A stretch of DNA of 64,000 bases. Source: Pseudobdellovibrionaceae bacterium (GTDB lineage Bacteria > Bdellovibrionota > Bdellovibrionia > Bdellovibrionales > UBA1609). The position numbers were made by a program, and so were the translations under genes. This document shows, piece by piece, positions 41,526 through 50,888 of this stretch; the first letter of the stretch is position 1; every line of letters starts with the position of its first letter. The notes beneath the pieces are model-generated. The model was not told the DNA's origin, ran no database searches, and saw only the letters and a list, made by a program, of their open reading frames with translations. The DNA is taken from assembly GCA_020635075.1 (NCBI GenBank), contig JACKAM010000001.1, forward strand, positions 1,240,001 to 1,304,000. Direction: 5' to 3'.

Positions 41526-43070
41526 TTAATTTAATCCCATCATTGATCCCGCCTGAACCAATCGATTCAAAAGGGGATAAATGGAGGTCTCTACCATTTG
41601 CACCAAAAACCAGGGGACAATGCCCACAACAGCCAGGGCCAAAACCAGAGTCCCCGTGCTGAACTTTTCAAACCAACGGGCGTCAGACAACTTCTCAAAT
41701 TCTTGATTCGTCAGAGGCCCCTGAAACACCTGGGCGAGACCTCGCAATACATAGACCGCTGTGACCACAATCGACATGGTGGCAATCACCGTCAAGACCC
41801 GGGTGATGTTGGCCGAGTACCACTGATTGCCAAAAAATCCGCCAAGAAAGACATGGCTTTCAGCCACAAATCCGCTAAAGCCCGGAAGCCCCAAAGAGGC
41901 CAAACCAGCAATGTAAAAACACACGGCTAGCCAGGGCATGACTTTTGCCAATCCACCCATTTCAGGCAAAATGCGGGTGTGAGTGCGTCCATAGACCATG
42001 CCGATCAAAGCAAAGAACAATCCGGTCATAATGCCGTGACTAAACATCTGTAAGACCGCGCCCTTCATGCCCATCATATTGAGAGCACAAATGCCGAACA
42101 AAACGAAACCACAGTGGCTCACAGACGAATAAGCGGTGAAGTACTTAAGGTCTTTTTGCCTAATGGCACCAAAAGCCCCATAGATCACATTGATGGTGGT
42201 CAGAATCATAAAAAACAGGGCCCATTGAATGGCGCCTTCGGGAAGTAGGTAGACCCCCACTCTCAAAATTCCATAGCCGCCGAGCTTCATCAAGACACCT
42301 GCGTGAAGCATGGACACCGCGGTTGGTGCCGAAGCATGACCATCGGGTGACCAGGTGTGGAAGGGAAAGAGTGCCCCTAAAACACCAAAGCCCAAAAAGA
42401 ACAGAGGGAACACCCACTGCTGCATCTCTTTGGGGAACTCCACTTGGGAGAGCTGAATCAAATCAAAAGTGCCAATGCCTGAGTAGTGATAGACGGCCAA
42501 AAGACCACCCAAAATCAAGGCCGATCCCACCATCAGCATCAAAGTGAGCTTCATGGCCGAATACTCTTTGGGCCCTGTCCCCCACACCCCGATCAACAAA
42601 TACATGGGGAGAACTGCCACTTCGTAGAAAACAAAAAACAGAAACAAATCAAAACTCACAAAGACACCAAAGACGCCGGTCACCAACACAAATAGAAGAG
42701 CAAAGAACTCTTTAGTGCGGTTTTTCACTTCCCAGCTGGCCAGAACCCCGGTGAAAATAATGATTGAGGTCAGAATCATCATCGCTACCGACATGCCGTC
42801 GACGCCTAGGTAGTAATCAATCCCAAAGCGCTCAAACCAAGCGAACTTCTCCACCAAGTAGAGCTGAGTCAAAAGACTGTCCTTGCCCGCTTCAAGATTA
42901 CGGCTGGCCTCCTGCCAAAACTCCCAGGTCATGACAGCCGTTAGGACCAAATGAATTCCCGTTGATGCCAAACAGATCCAGCGAATGCGCTGCCACTTTT
43001 GCTCGGGCACCATGATCACTGCGAAGGCAGTGAGCAGAGGGAGAAAAACTAAAACACTTAACAATCCCAT
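41526..43070 (-). CDS. nuoM: NADH-quinone oxidoreductase subunit M
   Basis: 514 residues, antiporter-like membrane subunit of complex I. Hallmarks: YEVAVLPMYLLIGVWG, LFPFHTWSPDGHASAPTAVS, LKYFTAYSSVSHCGFVLFGI and MFSHGIMTGLFFALIGMVYG. It pumps protons in the inner membrane arm. The start follows the nuoL stop by 10 bases. Length and motifs are normal. Confidence 0.95.
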   Translation of the reverse strand: MGLLSVLVFLPLLTAFAVIMVPEQKWQRIRWICLASTGIHLVLTAVMTWEFWQEASRNLEAGKDSLLTQLYLVEKFAWFERFGIDYYLGVDGMSVAMMILTSIIIFTGVLASWEVKNRTKEFFALLFVLVTGVFGVFVSFDLFLFFVFYEVAVLPMYLLIGVWGTGPKEYSAMKLTLMLMVGSALILGGLLAVYHYSGIGTFDLIQLSQVEFPKEMQQWVFPLFFLGFGVLGALFPFHTWSPDGHASAPTAVSMLHAGVLMKLGGYGILRVGVYLLPEGAIQWALFFMILTTINVIYGAFGAIRQKDLKYFTAYSSVSHCGFVLFGICALNMMGMKGAVLQMFSHGIMTGLFFALIGMVYGRTHTRILPEMGGLAKVMPWLAVCFYIAGLASLGLPGFSGFVAESHVFLGGFFGNQWYSANITRVLTVIATMSIVVTAVYVLRGLAQVFQGPLTNQEFEKLSDARWFEKFSTGTLVLALAVVGIVPWFLVQMVETSIYPLLNRLVQAGSMMGLN

Positions 43071-43080
43071 TTACACCCTA

Positions 43081-45063
43081 CTAATAAGGACTAAAGGTCA
43101 TCCAAATGGACAAAATCACCAACATCCCCCCCATCACGAACCACAGCCCGTAGGTTTGCACCTGACCGGTCTGAAGTTGCTTAAGACCAAGACCCGCCGC
43201 CCGCGTAAGCCAGGCGCTCAAGTTCATGGCTCCATCCACCACCTGGCGGTCAAACCAGGCCACGGGAGTGGCAATAAACTTGAAAATGATCTTGTGGGTG
43301 ACGAACAAATAAATCTCATCAATCATAAATTTGCGTTTCACCAACAAATAGAAAACTCCAAGGGCCTCGGCCACCCCTTTGGCCTTCACCTTGGCTCCAA
43401 GATACATCACGGACGACCAGCCAATGCCAATCGCCGCCGCACCACTGGCAATCACCGGCACCCGCCAATCGTGATCCACCGAGAACTGAAATCCCGCATG
43501 GATGTAATCACCAAAATGGACCCAACCCGCCACCACCGACAGCACAGCTAAAATCCCCATGGGTAAAACCATGTGCCAGGAGCTTTCATGGGCGTGTTCG
43601 GCCCCGTGGGTGGCGGGCTTGCGCCAAAAGGTCACCCAATAAAGACGGAACATATAAAAAGCCGTGAGGGCTGCCACCAGCAGGGCCACCCCGAAGACCC
43701 AGGTGTGCCCACTGGTGAGTGCTGCCAACAAGATCTCATCCTTTGAATAAAATCCCGCCAAGGGCGGCACGCCCGCAATGGCCAAGGTGGCAATGAGAAC
43801 AAACAAATGGGTGAAAGGCATTTTTTTGACCAGGCCACCCATGTCCCAAATATTGTTGCTGTGAACCGCATGGATCACGGAGCCTGCACCCAAAAACAGT
43901 AGGGCCTTAAAAAAGGCGTGGGTGAAAAGATGAAAGGCCGAAGCCGTATAGCCCAGAGGAAAGGAAGGCGAAGCCACTCCCAAAGATAGCATCATGTAAC
44001 CCAATTGGCTCAAAGTCGAAAAAGCCAAGATCCGTTTGATGTCGTCCTGGGTACAGGCAATCACGGCAGCAAACAGGCAAGTGAAGGCGCCGACCACCAT
44101 CACCAATTCGAGAGCCACAGGCGAACCAACGAACAAAGGGAACATCCGCGCCACCAAATAGACACCGGCCACCACCATGGTCGCCGCGTGAATCAATGCG
44201 GAAACAGGAGTGGGACCTTCCATGGCATCAGGGAGCCAAATATGCAGAGGGAACATGGCGCTTTTTCCGGCCGCACCCATGAAGAGAAGAATAAGGGCCA
44301 CTGTCAGAATGGAGCCTCCGCCAATTTCCATCATACGGTTGACCACAGCGGCCGAGGTCAAATACTCAAAATCCAGAACTTGTAGCCCTGCAGCGCTAAA
44401 GCTGCCTCCGCCGAGGGCGTCCAGATCCTGAAAGTGGAGAAACCCGTAGTAGGCTAAAAACAAGATCCCCAACATAAAGCCAAGGTCAGCAAAGCGAGTG
44501 ACAATAAAAGCCTTCTTAGAAGCCGAGACCGCTGAGGGTTTGCTGAAATAAAAACCAATGAGGAAAAAAGAACTGGCCCCCACCAACTCCCAAAACACAA
44601 ACATCTGCAAGAGATTCGGGGCCAACACCAAACCGAGCATGGAAAAGGTGAAGAGATTGAGAATGGCAAAATAGCGACTAAAGCCCTCTTCACCTTTCAT
44701 GTAGCCAATAGAATACAGGTGAACCAAGGAACTCACCGTGGTCACCACCACCATAAGCATCAGACTTAAGGGATCAAGCAAGACTCCAGCTGAGACCGTC
44801 AGTAACTCCTGATAGGACATCCAGGGTAAGGACCAAGCAACAATGGCTGGTCCCTTGTCGCCACCTGTGCCAAAAAAAGCAAAGTACTGCCAAGCTGTGA
44901 GGATGGCCAATGTGGCCGAGCCCATCACTAAAAGAGTGGCCGTCCATCCGGAGAGAGTGTCGCCGAGCCATTTACGACCCAGGCCGACGAGCAGAAAACC
45001 CAAAAAAGGCAGGGCCGGGATGAGCCAACTGATTTCCGATAAGAGTTTCCAACTTTCTTCCAC
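43081..45063 (-). CDS. nuoL: NADH-quinone oxidoreductase subunit L
   Basis: 660 residues, the distal antiporter-like subunit of complex I with the long C-terminal lateral helix. Hallmarks: LHLYSIGYMKGEEGFSRYFA, FWELVGASSFFLIGFYF, FPLHIWLPDAMEGPTPVSAL and LAFSTLSQLGYMMLSLG. The start is GTG, five bases before the nuoK stop. A His-containing insertion (THGAEHAHESSWHM) lies near residue 490. Confidence 0.95.
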   Translation of the reverse strand: MEESWKLLSEISWLIPALPFLGFLLVGLGRKWLGDTLSGWTATLLVMGSATLAILTAWQYFAFFGTGGDKGPAIVAWSLPWMSYQELLTVSAGVLLDPLSLMLMVVVTTVSSLVHLYSIGYMKGEEGFSRYFAILNLFTFSMLGLVLAPNLLQMFVFWELVGASSFFLIGFYFSKPSAVSASKKAFIVTRFADLGFMLGILFLAYYGFLHFQDLDALGGGSFSAAGLQVLDFEYLTSAAVVNRMMEIGGGSILTVALILLFMGAAGKSAMFPLHIWLPDAMEGPTPVSALIHAATMVVAGVYLVARMFPLFVGSPVALELVMVVGAFTCLFAAVIACTQDDIKRILAFSTLSQLGYMMLSLGVASPSFPLGYTASAFHLFTHAFFKALLFLGAGSVIHAVHSNNIWDMGGLVKKMPFTHLFVLIATLAIAGVPPLAGFYSKDEILLAALTSGHTWVFGVALLVAALTAFYMFRLYWVTFWRKPATHGAEHAHESSWHMVLPMGILAVLSVVAGWVHFGDYIHAGFQFSVDHDWRVPVIASGAAAIGIGWSSVMYLGAKVKAKGVAEALGVFYLLVKRKFMIDEIYLFVTHKIIFKFIATPVAWFDRQVVDGAMNLSAWLTRAAGLGLKQLQTGQVQTYGLWFVMGGMLVILSIWMTFSPY

Positions 45064-45067
45064 CTGA

Positions 45068-45400
45068 TCAATCCTTTAAGCTTGCCACGCGGGTGACGTC
45101 CAAAGTCTTACGCCGACCAAACAAGGTCACAAAGATCGCCATACCGACCACCACTTCAGCAGCGGCAACGGCAATAACAAAAATAGCCAGCACCTGCCCG
45201 TCTGCTCCCTCGGGTGCCACATAGCGATTAAACACCACCAGATTAAAAACCGCTGAGTTGAGCATCAACTCGATCGACATCAAAATACTAATGGCATTCT
45301 TGCGCGCCAAAACTCCGTAAAGACCAATCGCAAAAAGAGCGGCTGATAGAATCAACCAATGCTTAAAGGTCGGCGCAACGGAAACGAGAAGCTCCATCAT
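45068..45400 (-). CDS. nuoK: NADH-quinone oxidoreductase subunit K
   Basis: 110 residues, three membrane helices. The two conserved membrane glutamates lie in ISILMSIELMLNSAVF and VAAAEVVVGMAIFVTL. It links the antiporter-like subunits to the quinone-site region. Its ATG overlaps the nuoJ stop (ATGA). Confidence 0.95.
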   Translation of the reverse strand: MMELLVSVAPTFKHWLILSAALFAIGLYGVLARKNAISILMSIELMLNSAVFNLVVFNRYVAPEGADGQVLAIFVIAVAAAEVVVGMAIFVTLFGRRKTLDVTRVASLKD

Positions 45401-45930
45401 AGACCTTCCTCCTTGGGCTCCACCTTGCGGGCAACGACCAGGCCACCAATCAGGGCCGCCAAAAGCAGTATCGAAATCAACTCAAAGGCTGAAACATAGC
45501 CTTCGCCCCCCGTACTCAAGAACAACTCGCCCAGGGTATTGGCTCCAGGGAGTTCCGCCTGTTCGACATTAATCAGCGGCAAATCGGAAAAGTAAAACAC
45601 ACCAGCCACAGGGATAAAAAAGTTCAAGGCCCCAAGGGCCGCCACTGCCTTGCGAGCAAAACTTGTGGAGTCCTCCATTTGCCCTAATGATCCAGTGAGC
45701 ATCACCACAAAGACAATAAGGACGACGATGCCGCCCACATACACCAACAATTGAATACCGGCCAAAAACTCAGCTCCCAATAAGAGATAAAACCCAGCCG
45801 TCGCACCCAGTACGGCCATCAGGGCAACTGCAGCCCGAAAAATCCGCGCCGAGGCCACCACCCGCCAGGCAAAAAACAAGGCCGTAAAGGCGAGAAGATA
45901 AAAGAACAGAGAACTCACCGCTGTTGTCAT
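45397..45930 (-). CDS. nuoJ: NADH-quinone oxidoreductase subunit J
   Basis: 177 residues, five membrane helices. The conserved LLLGAEFLAGIQLLVYVGGIVVLIVFVVML segment (split here by the pi-bulge helix of NuoJ) is clear. It ends in a short charged tail (KVEPKEEGL). Both ends overlap neighbours by four bases (ATGA with nuoI and nuoK). Confidence 0.93.
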   Translation of the reverse strand: MTTAVSSLFFYLLAFTALFFAWRVVASARIFRAAVALMAVLGATAGFYLLLGAEFLAGIQLLVYVGGIVVLIVFVVMLTGSLGQMEDSTSFARKAVAALGALNFFIPVAGVFYFSDLPLINVEQAELPGANTLGELFLSTGGEGYVSAFELISILLLAALIGGLVVARKVEPKEEGL

Positions 45931-46598
45931 GTGGGCTGCTCTCCTTCTGGACTTGGAACATCACCAAACACATCGCGGCCCAAGGGCGTCGGGCCCTCAT
46001 AGGGGACCCGGGGGAACATCATCTTGGGCTTGTCCTCTTTGTTTTCCATCTTATCGAAGAACTTCTTGGTCGGACCGGCATAGCGGTTGAGCTGATAGGT
46101 CAGAAGTTTTTTGTCGTACACAGAGGCTTCAAAGTCGTTGGCCATTTCCAGGGCATCAAAGGGGCAGACCATCACGCAGATGTTGCAAAAGGTGCAAATG
46201 TCCATGCGCCAAATAAAGCGGTCGATTTCCTTCTTTCCGGATTCTCCCCGCATATCGATGACTTTGATGGAAGCATTGGGGCATTGGACATCACAGATTT
46301 TACAGCCCGTGCAGTTGTGCTCACCGTTTTCGTCGTACTTGAGTCGCAACTGGGCGCGGAAGCGCTCAGGCAACTTCAAAGTCTGGCGGTTTTCCGGATA
46401 CTGGCGGGTCACCCAGGTCGAAGGATGCGAGAAGTAGCGCCAGGTGACCTTCATGCCGTTCCACAGGGAGCGCAAAGCCCCAAAGGCTGTACTGCCGCGG
46501 CTGGTGCGCTGCGGTCTCGGCGCATGAATGACCTTCACCGACTTTCCGCCGATGGTCAGCTCACTCTTTTTTCCACCATGTCGATCAAACAAGGCCAC
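45927..46598 (-). CDS. nuoI: NADH-quinone oxidoreductase subunit I
   Basis: 223 residues from a GTG with AAAGGTG upstream; a longer frame would overlap nuoH. It carries two [4Fe-4S] sets, CTGCKICDVQCP and CTFCNICVMVCP, which hold clusters N6a and N6b and pass electrons towards NuoB. The C-terminal ~60 residues (KKFFDKMENKEDKPK onward, ending SPEGEQPT) extend beyond the usual NuoI. The stop overlaps the nuoJ start. Confidence 0.92.
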   Translation of the reverse strand: MALFDRHGGKKSELTIGGKSVKVIHAPRPQRTSRGSTAFGALRSLWNGMKVTWRYFSHPSTWVTRQYPENRQTLKLPERFRAQLRLKYDENGEHNCTGCKICDVQCPNASIKVIDMRGESGKKEIDRFIWRMDICTFCNICVMVCPFDALEMANDFEASVYDKKLLTYQLNRYAGPTKKFFDKMENKEDKPKMMFPRVPYEGPTPLGRDVFGDVPSPEGEQPT

Positions 46599-46611
46599 TC
46601 TAACAACACCT

Positions 46612-47694
46612 TTAACTAAAGAAATAAAATCCCGATAGCACAACCACAGCTCCCACAAACAGATTCACCAAACTGACAGGCAACAAAACTTTCCATTCCA
46701 AAGCCATCAGCTGATCCACCCGCAAGCGGGGAAAAGTCCAGCGGAACCACATAATCACAAAAACCAAAAAAGAGGTCTTGGCCAAAAACCAAACCGCAGG
46801 AGGGATGACGTCCATCACTCCATTAAAGGCCGCCCAATCGCCAATATGAAAGGGCATCCAACCACCTAAGAAAAAGGTGGCGGCGAATGCCGAAGCCAAA
46901 AACATATTGATAAATTCAGCCAGGAAGAACAGGGCAAAGCGCAGACCTGAGTACTCCGTATGAAAGCCGCCGGTCAGCTCACTCTCCCCTTCGGAAAGAT
47001 CAAAGGGGGCTCGGTTAAGTTCCGCCACGGAGGCAATGACAAAAACCATGAAGGCAATCAGTCCCACTCCGTGGGCCCGCCAAATCCACCAGCCCTGGGC
47101 CTGACTGGCGACAATCTCACTCATTTTAAGTGATCCCGAAAACAACACCACCACCAAAAGCGAAAGCGTTAGAGAGATCTCATAGGACACCATTTGCGCC
47201 CCGGCTCTCATCGCTCCAAGCATCGACCATTTGTTATTGGAACTCCAGCCGCCCAAAAGCACGCCAAAGACACCAAAGCCACTGACGGCGGCCAAAAAGA
47301 TCACGCCCACGTTGAGGTCAATCAGTTGCACAAAAGGCGAAGCCGGCAAAACCAAAATGGCCAAAAAAGTTCCCATGATGCAAAAGAATGGCGCTAGGAA
47401 GTAAAGCAAGCGATCTGCTTCGGCCGGTATGATGTCTTCTTTGATAAAGAGCTTAATGCCATCGGCAATCGGCTGAAGAATGCCGTGCCAGCCCACGCGC
47501 ATGGGTCCCAGGCGACATTGAAAGTGAGCGGCCACTTTGCGTTCGGCATAAATCAGAATCAAACCCATGAGGGACACAGCCGCCACGGTCCCACCCATGG
47601 CTCCCGCCAAATATGCACCGGCCATCAACCAGTTTTCACCGGCAAAGGCCTCTTGGGCTCGGGCTGCAATTGTTGTGACCTGCCATGCGTCCAT
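46612..47694 (-). CDS. nuoH: NADH-quinone oxidoreductase subunit H
   Basis: 360 residues, eight membrane helices; forms the quinone chamber of complex I with NuoB and NuoD. Hallmarks: ERKVAAHFQCRLGPMRVG, QPIADGIKLFIKEDIIP, ASVAELNRAPFDLSEGESEL and HTEYSGLRFALFFLAEF. The acidic loops are intact. Confidence 0.95.
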   Translation of the reverse strand: MDAWQVTTIAARAQEAFAGENWLMAGAYLAGAMGGTVAAVSLMGLILIYAERKVAAHFQCRLGPMRVGWHGILQPIADGIKLFIKEDIIPAEADRLLYFLAPFFCIMGTFLAILVLPASPFVQLIDLNVGVIFLAAVSGFGVFGVLLGGWSSNNKWSMLGAMRAGAQMVSYEISLTLSLLVVVLFSGSLKMSEIVASQAQGWWIWRAHGVGLIAFMVFVIASVAELNRAPFDLSEGESELTGGFHTEYSGLRFALFFLAEFINMFLASAFAATFFLGGWMPFHIGDWAAFNGVMDVIPPAVWFLAKTSFLVFVIMWFRWTFPRLRVDQLMALEWKVLLPVSLVNLFVGAVVVLSGFYFFS

Positions 47695-47706
47695 TCAAAT
47701 TCTCTC

Positions 47707-48867
47707 TTAACGATCCACGTCGGGGATCACCAAATCCAAAGTTGATACCACCGACACCAAATCGGCCAGCTTCCCGCCGACCGCCGTTCGCGTCACACTC
47801 CAAAGATTGTTAAAGTTAGGGCTGCGGAAGTGACAGCGATGGGGAATGTCTTCCCCTGTTCCCTGTAAAAACACACCGAGAGTTCCCCGAGCGGTTTCAA
47901 TCTGGGAATAAAAAGACCCCTTAGGCAGCTTGAGCTTGGCCGCGGGCTTCATCTCCATGTATTTGCCGTCAGGGATATTATCTATGAGCTGTTCAATAAT
48001 GCCTAAGGACTGGCGCATTTCCTCAATGCGAATCCAGTAGCGGTCCCAACAATCCCCCACTGTACCCACCGGAATGGAAAACTCCACCTGGTCGTAAACA
48101 CCGTAAGGATGTTGCTTGCGCAAATCCAGAGGCACCCCACTGGCGCGGAGCACAGGGCCGGTTGCCCCAAAGGCGATCGCCTCTTCAGCCGAAAGGCGTC
48201 CCACATTGCGCAAACGCTCCTGCAAAATGACGTTCTCACTGAGCAAGGTTTCATACTCGTCCAGCTTGGGCCGGAAGTACTTAATAAACTCCTTCACCCG
48301 TGGAACAAAGTTGGGATGAAGGTCAAACATCAAGCCACCTGGCTGGATGTAGTTCATGGTCAGACGGGCCCCAGTGGTCTCTTCAATAATATCGGTGATC
48401 TCTTCCCGGTCGCGAAAACCGTAAAAGAAAGAAGTTACAGCTCCCAAGTCCATGCCCAAAACACCCCACCACAACTGGTGGCTTTGGATTCTCTGTAGTT
48501 CACAAATCAAGGTGCGAATGGTTTCAATGCGCGGGTTGGTCTCAACCCCCATGGCCTGCTCCACAGCACGGGACACAGCCCAATTGTTGGCCAAGGCACT
48601 CAGATAGTCCATACGGTCAGTCAAATGCACAATTTGCCGCCCGTGAAGGTGCTCCGCCATTTTCTCGATACTGCGATGAATGTAGCCAAGTACTGGAATC
48701 ACTTCGCGGATGGTTTCTCCATCCATACGCAAAGCCAGACGCAAAACCCCGTGCGTGGCGGGATGCTGGGGACCCATGTTGACAAAATACTCCTGGGTCG
48801 ACAGCGGACTATCAGGAGAATCAGGAGGATTCAAAATGCCATCAAGGGTTTTGATCTCCACACTCAT
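47707..48867 (-). CDS. nuoD: NADH-quinone oxidoreductase subunit D
   Basis: 386 residues, the hydrogenase-like subunit lining the quinone site. Hallmarks: NMGPQHPATHGVLRLALRMD, GYIHRSIEKMAEH, TDRMDYLSALANNWAVSRAV, GMDLGAVTSFFYGFRDRE, and the C-terminal VSTLDLVIPDVDR. The ATG overlaps the nuoC stop (ATGA). It is separate from nuoC, not fused as in Escherichia coli. Confidence 0.96.
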   Translation of the reverse strand: MSVEIKTLDGILNPPDSPDSPLSTQEYFVNMGPQHPATHGVLRLALRMDGETIREVIPVLGYIHRSIEKMAEHLHGRQIVHLTDRMDYLSALANNWAVSRAVEQAMGVETNPRIETIRTLICELQRIQSHQLWWGVLGMDLGAVTSFFYGFRDREEITDIIEETTGARLTMNYIQPGGLMFDLHPNFVPRVKEFIKYFRPKLDEYETLLSENVILQERLRNVGRLSAEEAIAFGATGPVLRASGVPLDLRKQHPYGVYDQVEFSIPVGTVGDCWDRYWIRIEEMRQSLGIIEQLIDNIPDGKYMEMKPAAKLKLPKGSFYSQIETARGTLGVFLQGTGEDIPHRCHFRSPNFNNLWSVTRTAVGGKLADLVSVVSTLDLVIPDVDR

Positions 48868-49325
48868 TTGGGAAGCTCCAACATAAAGTCGTCTTTATAG
48901 TCTTTGCGCAGGGGAAACCCCACCCAGTCGTCTTCCAAAAACAAACGTCGCAAATCCGGATGACCTTCATAGAGGACGCCGAACAAATCGTAGACTTCCC
49001 GCTCCTGCCACTCGGCAATGGCCCACAGCCGACTCATGGTGGGAGCATAGGGTTCGTTGCGTGGAATACGGCTGTGAACCGCTAAGAAACAATCCTGAGC
49101 TAATGAATAAAGCTGATAGACCAACTCAAATTCGTTTTCTTCCGGCCAATCGATGGCCGTGTGATCCAAGAGCTGAACGAACTTCAGTCCCTCAGTCACC
49201 TTCAGGTGCTCAAGAAAGGGCAAAAGCTTTCCTGCCGGAATCTGTACAGCCATAGGGCTACAGTCAGGAAGTTGCACCACCTCCGACTCCAGCTTTTGCA
49301 GTTTTTCCCACAGGACTTCATTCGT
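48864..49325 (-). CDS. nuoC: NADH-quinone oxidoreductase subunit C
   Basis: 153 residues of the peripheral arm. The region FELVYQLYSLAQDCFLAVHS and the conserved WAIAEWQEREVYDLFGVLYEG then HPDLRRLFLEDDWVGFPLRK identify it. The ATG at 49325 follows AGGAG and clears the nuoB stop by five bases; the upstream in-frame ATG at 49352 would overlap nuoB. Confidence 0.94.
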   Translation of the reverse strand, partial: TNEVLWEKLQKLESEVVQLPDCSPMAVQIPAGKLLPFLEHLKVTEGLKFVQLLDHTAIDWPEENEFELVYQLYSLAQDCFLAVHSRIPRNEPYAPTMSRLWAIAEWQEREVYDLFGVLYEGHPDLRRLFLEDDWVGFPLRKDYKDDFMLELPK

Positions 49326-49330
49326 CATTT

Positions 49331-49963
49331 CTAGTACCGCTCCTTTTCCCATCGCTGATTGTTGGCCGCAGCCTCCACATCGATGATTGAGTGAGCGTCG
49401 AGGAATTCAGCAATTTCTTTTTGCAGCTGTTCCTGGGTGATCCCCGGAGGGAGAGCCGCCGTCACCGGGCGCTTGCGCTTATAGGGTTGGCCCATGGCCT
49501 CACCAGTCTTAATCATTTTTTGCAGGGTCAAAAGTCCATAGATCAAAGACTCAGGCCTTGGAGGACATCCGGGCACAAACACATCCACCGGAATAACTTC
49601 ATCGGCTCCGCGCACAGTGGTGTAGGAGTTGTAAGTAAAAGGGCCGCCTGAAATGGTGCAAGCACCAGTGGCAATCACATAACGAGGCTCGGGCATTTGC
49701 TCATAGAGTACGCGCAAGGGTTTTGCCATACGCTTAACAATGGTGCCGGCTAAAATTAAAAGGTCGGCCTGGCGCGGAGTGGGTCTCACGACCTCTGCCC
49801 CGAAGCGCGCCAAATCGTGACGTGAGGCCATGGAGGACATCATCATTTCAATGGCACAACAGCTGGTACCAAATGCCAGAGGCCAAAGGCTGTTGGCCCT
49901 GGCCCAATTCATCATCCGATCCATGGAGGTCAGCACATAAGAGCTCTGCCCGGTTAGACCCAT
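49331..49963 (-). CDS. nuoB: NADH-quinone oxidoreductase subunit B
   Basis: 210 residues, carrying the terminal cluster N2 next to quinone. The adjacent Cys pair is in FGTSCCAIEMMM; the other ligands are in ATGACTISGGPF and VPGCPPRPESLIYGL. The C-terminal ~50 residues after AMGQPYKRKRPV are variable. The start overlaps the nuoA stop by ten bases. Confidence 0.95.
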   Translation of the reverse strand: MGLTGQSSYVLTSMDRMMNWARANSLWPLAFGTSCCAIEMMMSSMASRHDLARFGAEVVRPTPRQADLLILAGTIVKRMAKPLRVLYEQMPEPRYVIATGACTISGGPFTYNSYTTVRGADEVIPVDVFVPGCPPRPESLIYGLLTLQKMIKTGEAMGQPYKRKRPVTAALPPGITQEQLQKEIAEFLDAHSIIDVEAAANNQRWEKERY

Positions 49964-50304
49964 TCCAAGGCCCCTTTCTTCCAGGCATAGATCAAGCCAA
50001 CACCCAGGACACCGATAAAGATGCCCACTTCAAGAAGTCCGATCCAACCCGCTGAGCGAAAGGCCACCGCCCATGGGAACAAAAAAGCGGCTTCCACATC
50101 AAAAATCAAAAACAATAAGGCAATCAGGTAATAGGCCACATTGAATTGCACCCAGGCCGTCCCCACGTTTTTGACTCCACACTCGTAAGGGCGGTTCTTC
50201 ACCCGACCCGGCTTATGGGGAGCGATCAGACGAGACGCAACCAATCCGCCCGTCACAAACAAGGCGGAAAGGATCAGGAACAAAAAAATGAGGATGTATT
50301 CCAC
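49954..50304 (-). CDS. nuoA: NADH-quinone oxidoreductase subunit A
   Basis: 116 residues from a GTG with AGGAA upstream; a TTG at 50355 lies next to the preceding terminator and is unlikely. Three membrane helices and the conserved loop KNRPYECGVKNVGTAWVQFN, FDVEAAFLFPWAVAF mark the subunit. It is the first gene of nuoABCDHIJKLMN, so the promoter should lie within the ~60 bases between it and the terminator at 50362-50398. Confidence 0.93.
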   Translation of the reverse strand: MEYILIFLFLILSALFVTGGLVASRLIAPHKPGRVKNRPYECGVKNVGTAWVQFNVAYYLIALLFLIFDVEAAFLFPWAVAFRSAGWIGLLEVGIFIGVLGVGLIYAWKKGALEWV

Positions 50305-50361
50305 TCGGTGATTCCTACTCGTCTTCGCAACGAGAGTGCTAATGGGCCAAAACAAGAGACG

Positions 50362-50398
50362 TAAAAAATCAGGTCTTCGAACTCATGATTCGAAGACC
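50362..50398 (-). terminator. rho-independent terminator between ferredoxin gene and nuoA
   Basis: A perfect 10-bp stem (GGTCTTCGAA/TTCGAAGACC, 7-base loop) is followed on the minus strand by TGATTTTTTAC. It ends the ferredoxin transcript before the nuo operon. Confidence 0.8.
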
Positions 50399-50431
50399 AA
50401 ACAAGGCATCTAGCTTCGTGACTTCACCCAA

Positions 50432-50716
50432 TTAATTATGATGAGAGGGAGGAGCGTCACCAAAATCCTGGTCAGGATGGATCTTCTTTACTTTTGAAAT
50501 CAAATCATCGTTCGACTCAGGGTGATTTTCATCCGAAACACAGCAATCCACAGGGCAAACATCCGCACACTGCATAGTATCGTGGAAACCCACACACTCG
50601 GTGCAAAGGTTAGGATCAATGATATAGATCCCATCACCCTCGGTAATCGCCCCGTTTGGGCATTCTGGTTCACAGGCACTGCAACTGGTGCATTCATCTG
50701 TAATCTTGAGAGCCAC
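50432..50716 (-). CDS. 2[4Fe-4S] ferredoxin (YfhL/Alvin type)
   Basis: 94 residues from a GTG with AGGAG upstream. Cluster motifs are CTSCSACEPECP and, in the second half, CTECVGFHDTMQCADVCP, where eight residues are inserted between the second and third cysteines as in the Alvin-type ferredoxins. CVSDENHPE follows, and the tail is His-rich. It is a small cytoplasmic electron carrier. Its position just ahead of a nuo operon that lacks nuoEFG makes it a candidate electron donor, but the terminator between them shows separate transcription. Confidence 0.9.
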   Translation of the reverse strand: MALKITDECTSCSACEPECPNGAITEGDGIYIIDPNLCTECVGFHDTMQCADVCPVDCCVSDENHPESNDDLISKVKKIHPDQDFGDAPPSHHN

Positions 50717-50888
50717 TGCTAACTCCTCGAAATAGGTGTAAGTTTTGACTTTTCTAACAGCATTTTGATAGCCGAATCAAAAGTTATTCTATGCAGCAGA
50801 TGACTTGAGGACCAAGCACTTCTTTAGGACCAAAATCCGGGGTTAGCCCACCGGGGTGATTGAAGCAGCGCTTCAACTGAAGATGGTT

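Noticed and set aside
50305..50355. Longer NuoA starting at TTG 50355
   Set aside because: The extra 17 residues begin almost at the upstream terminator and have no ribosome site; GTG 50304 has AGGAA at good spacing and matches the usual length.
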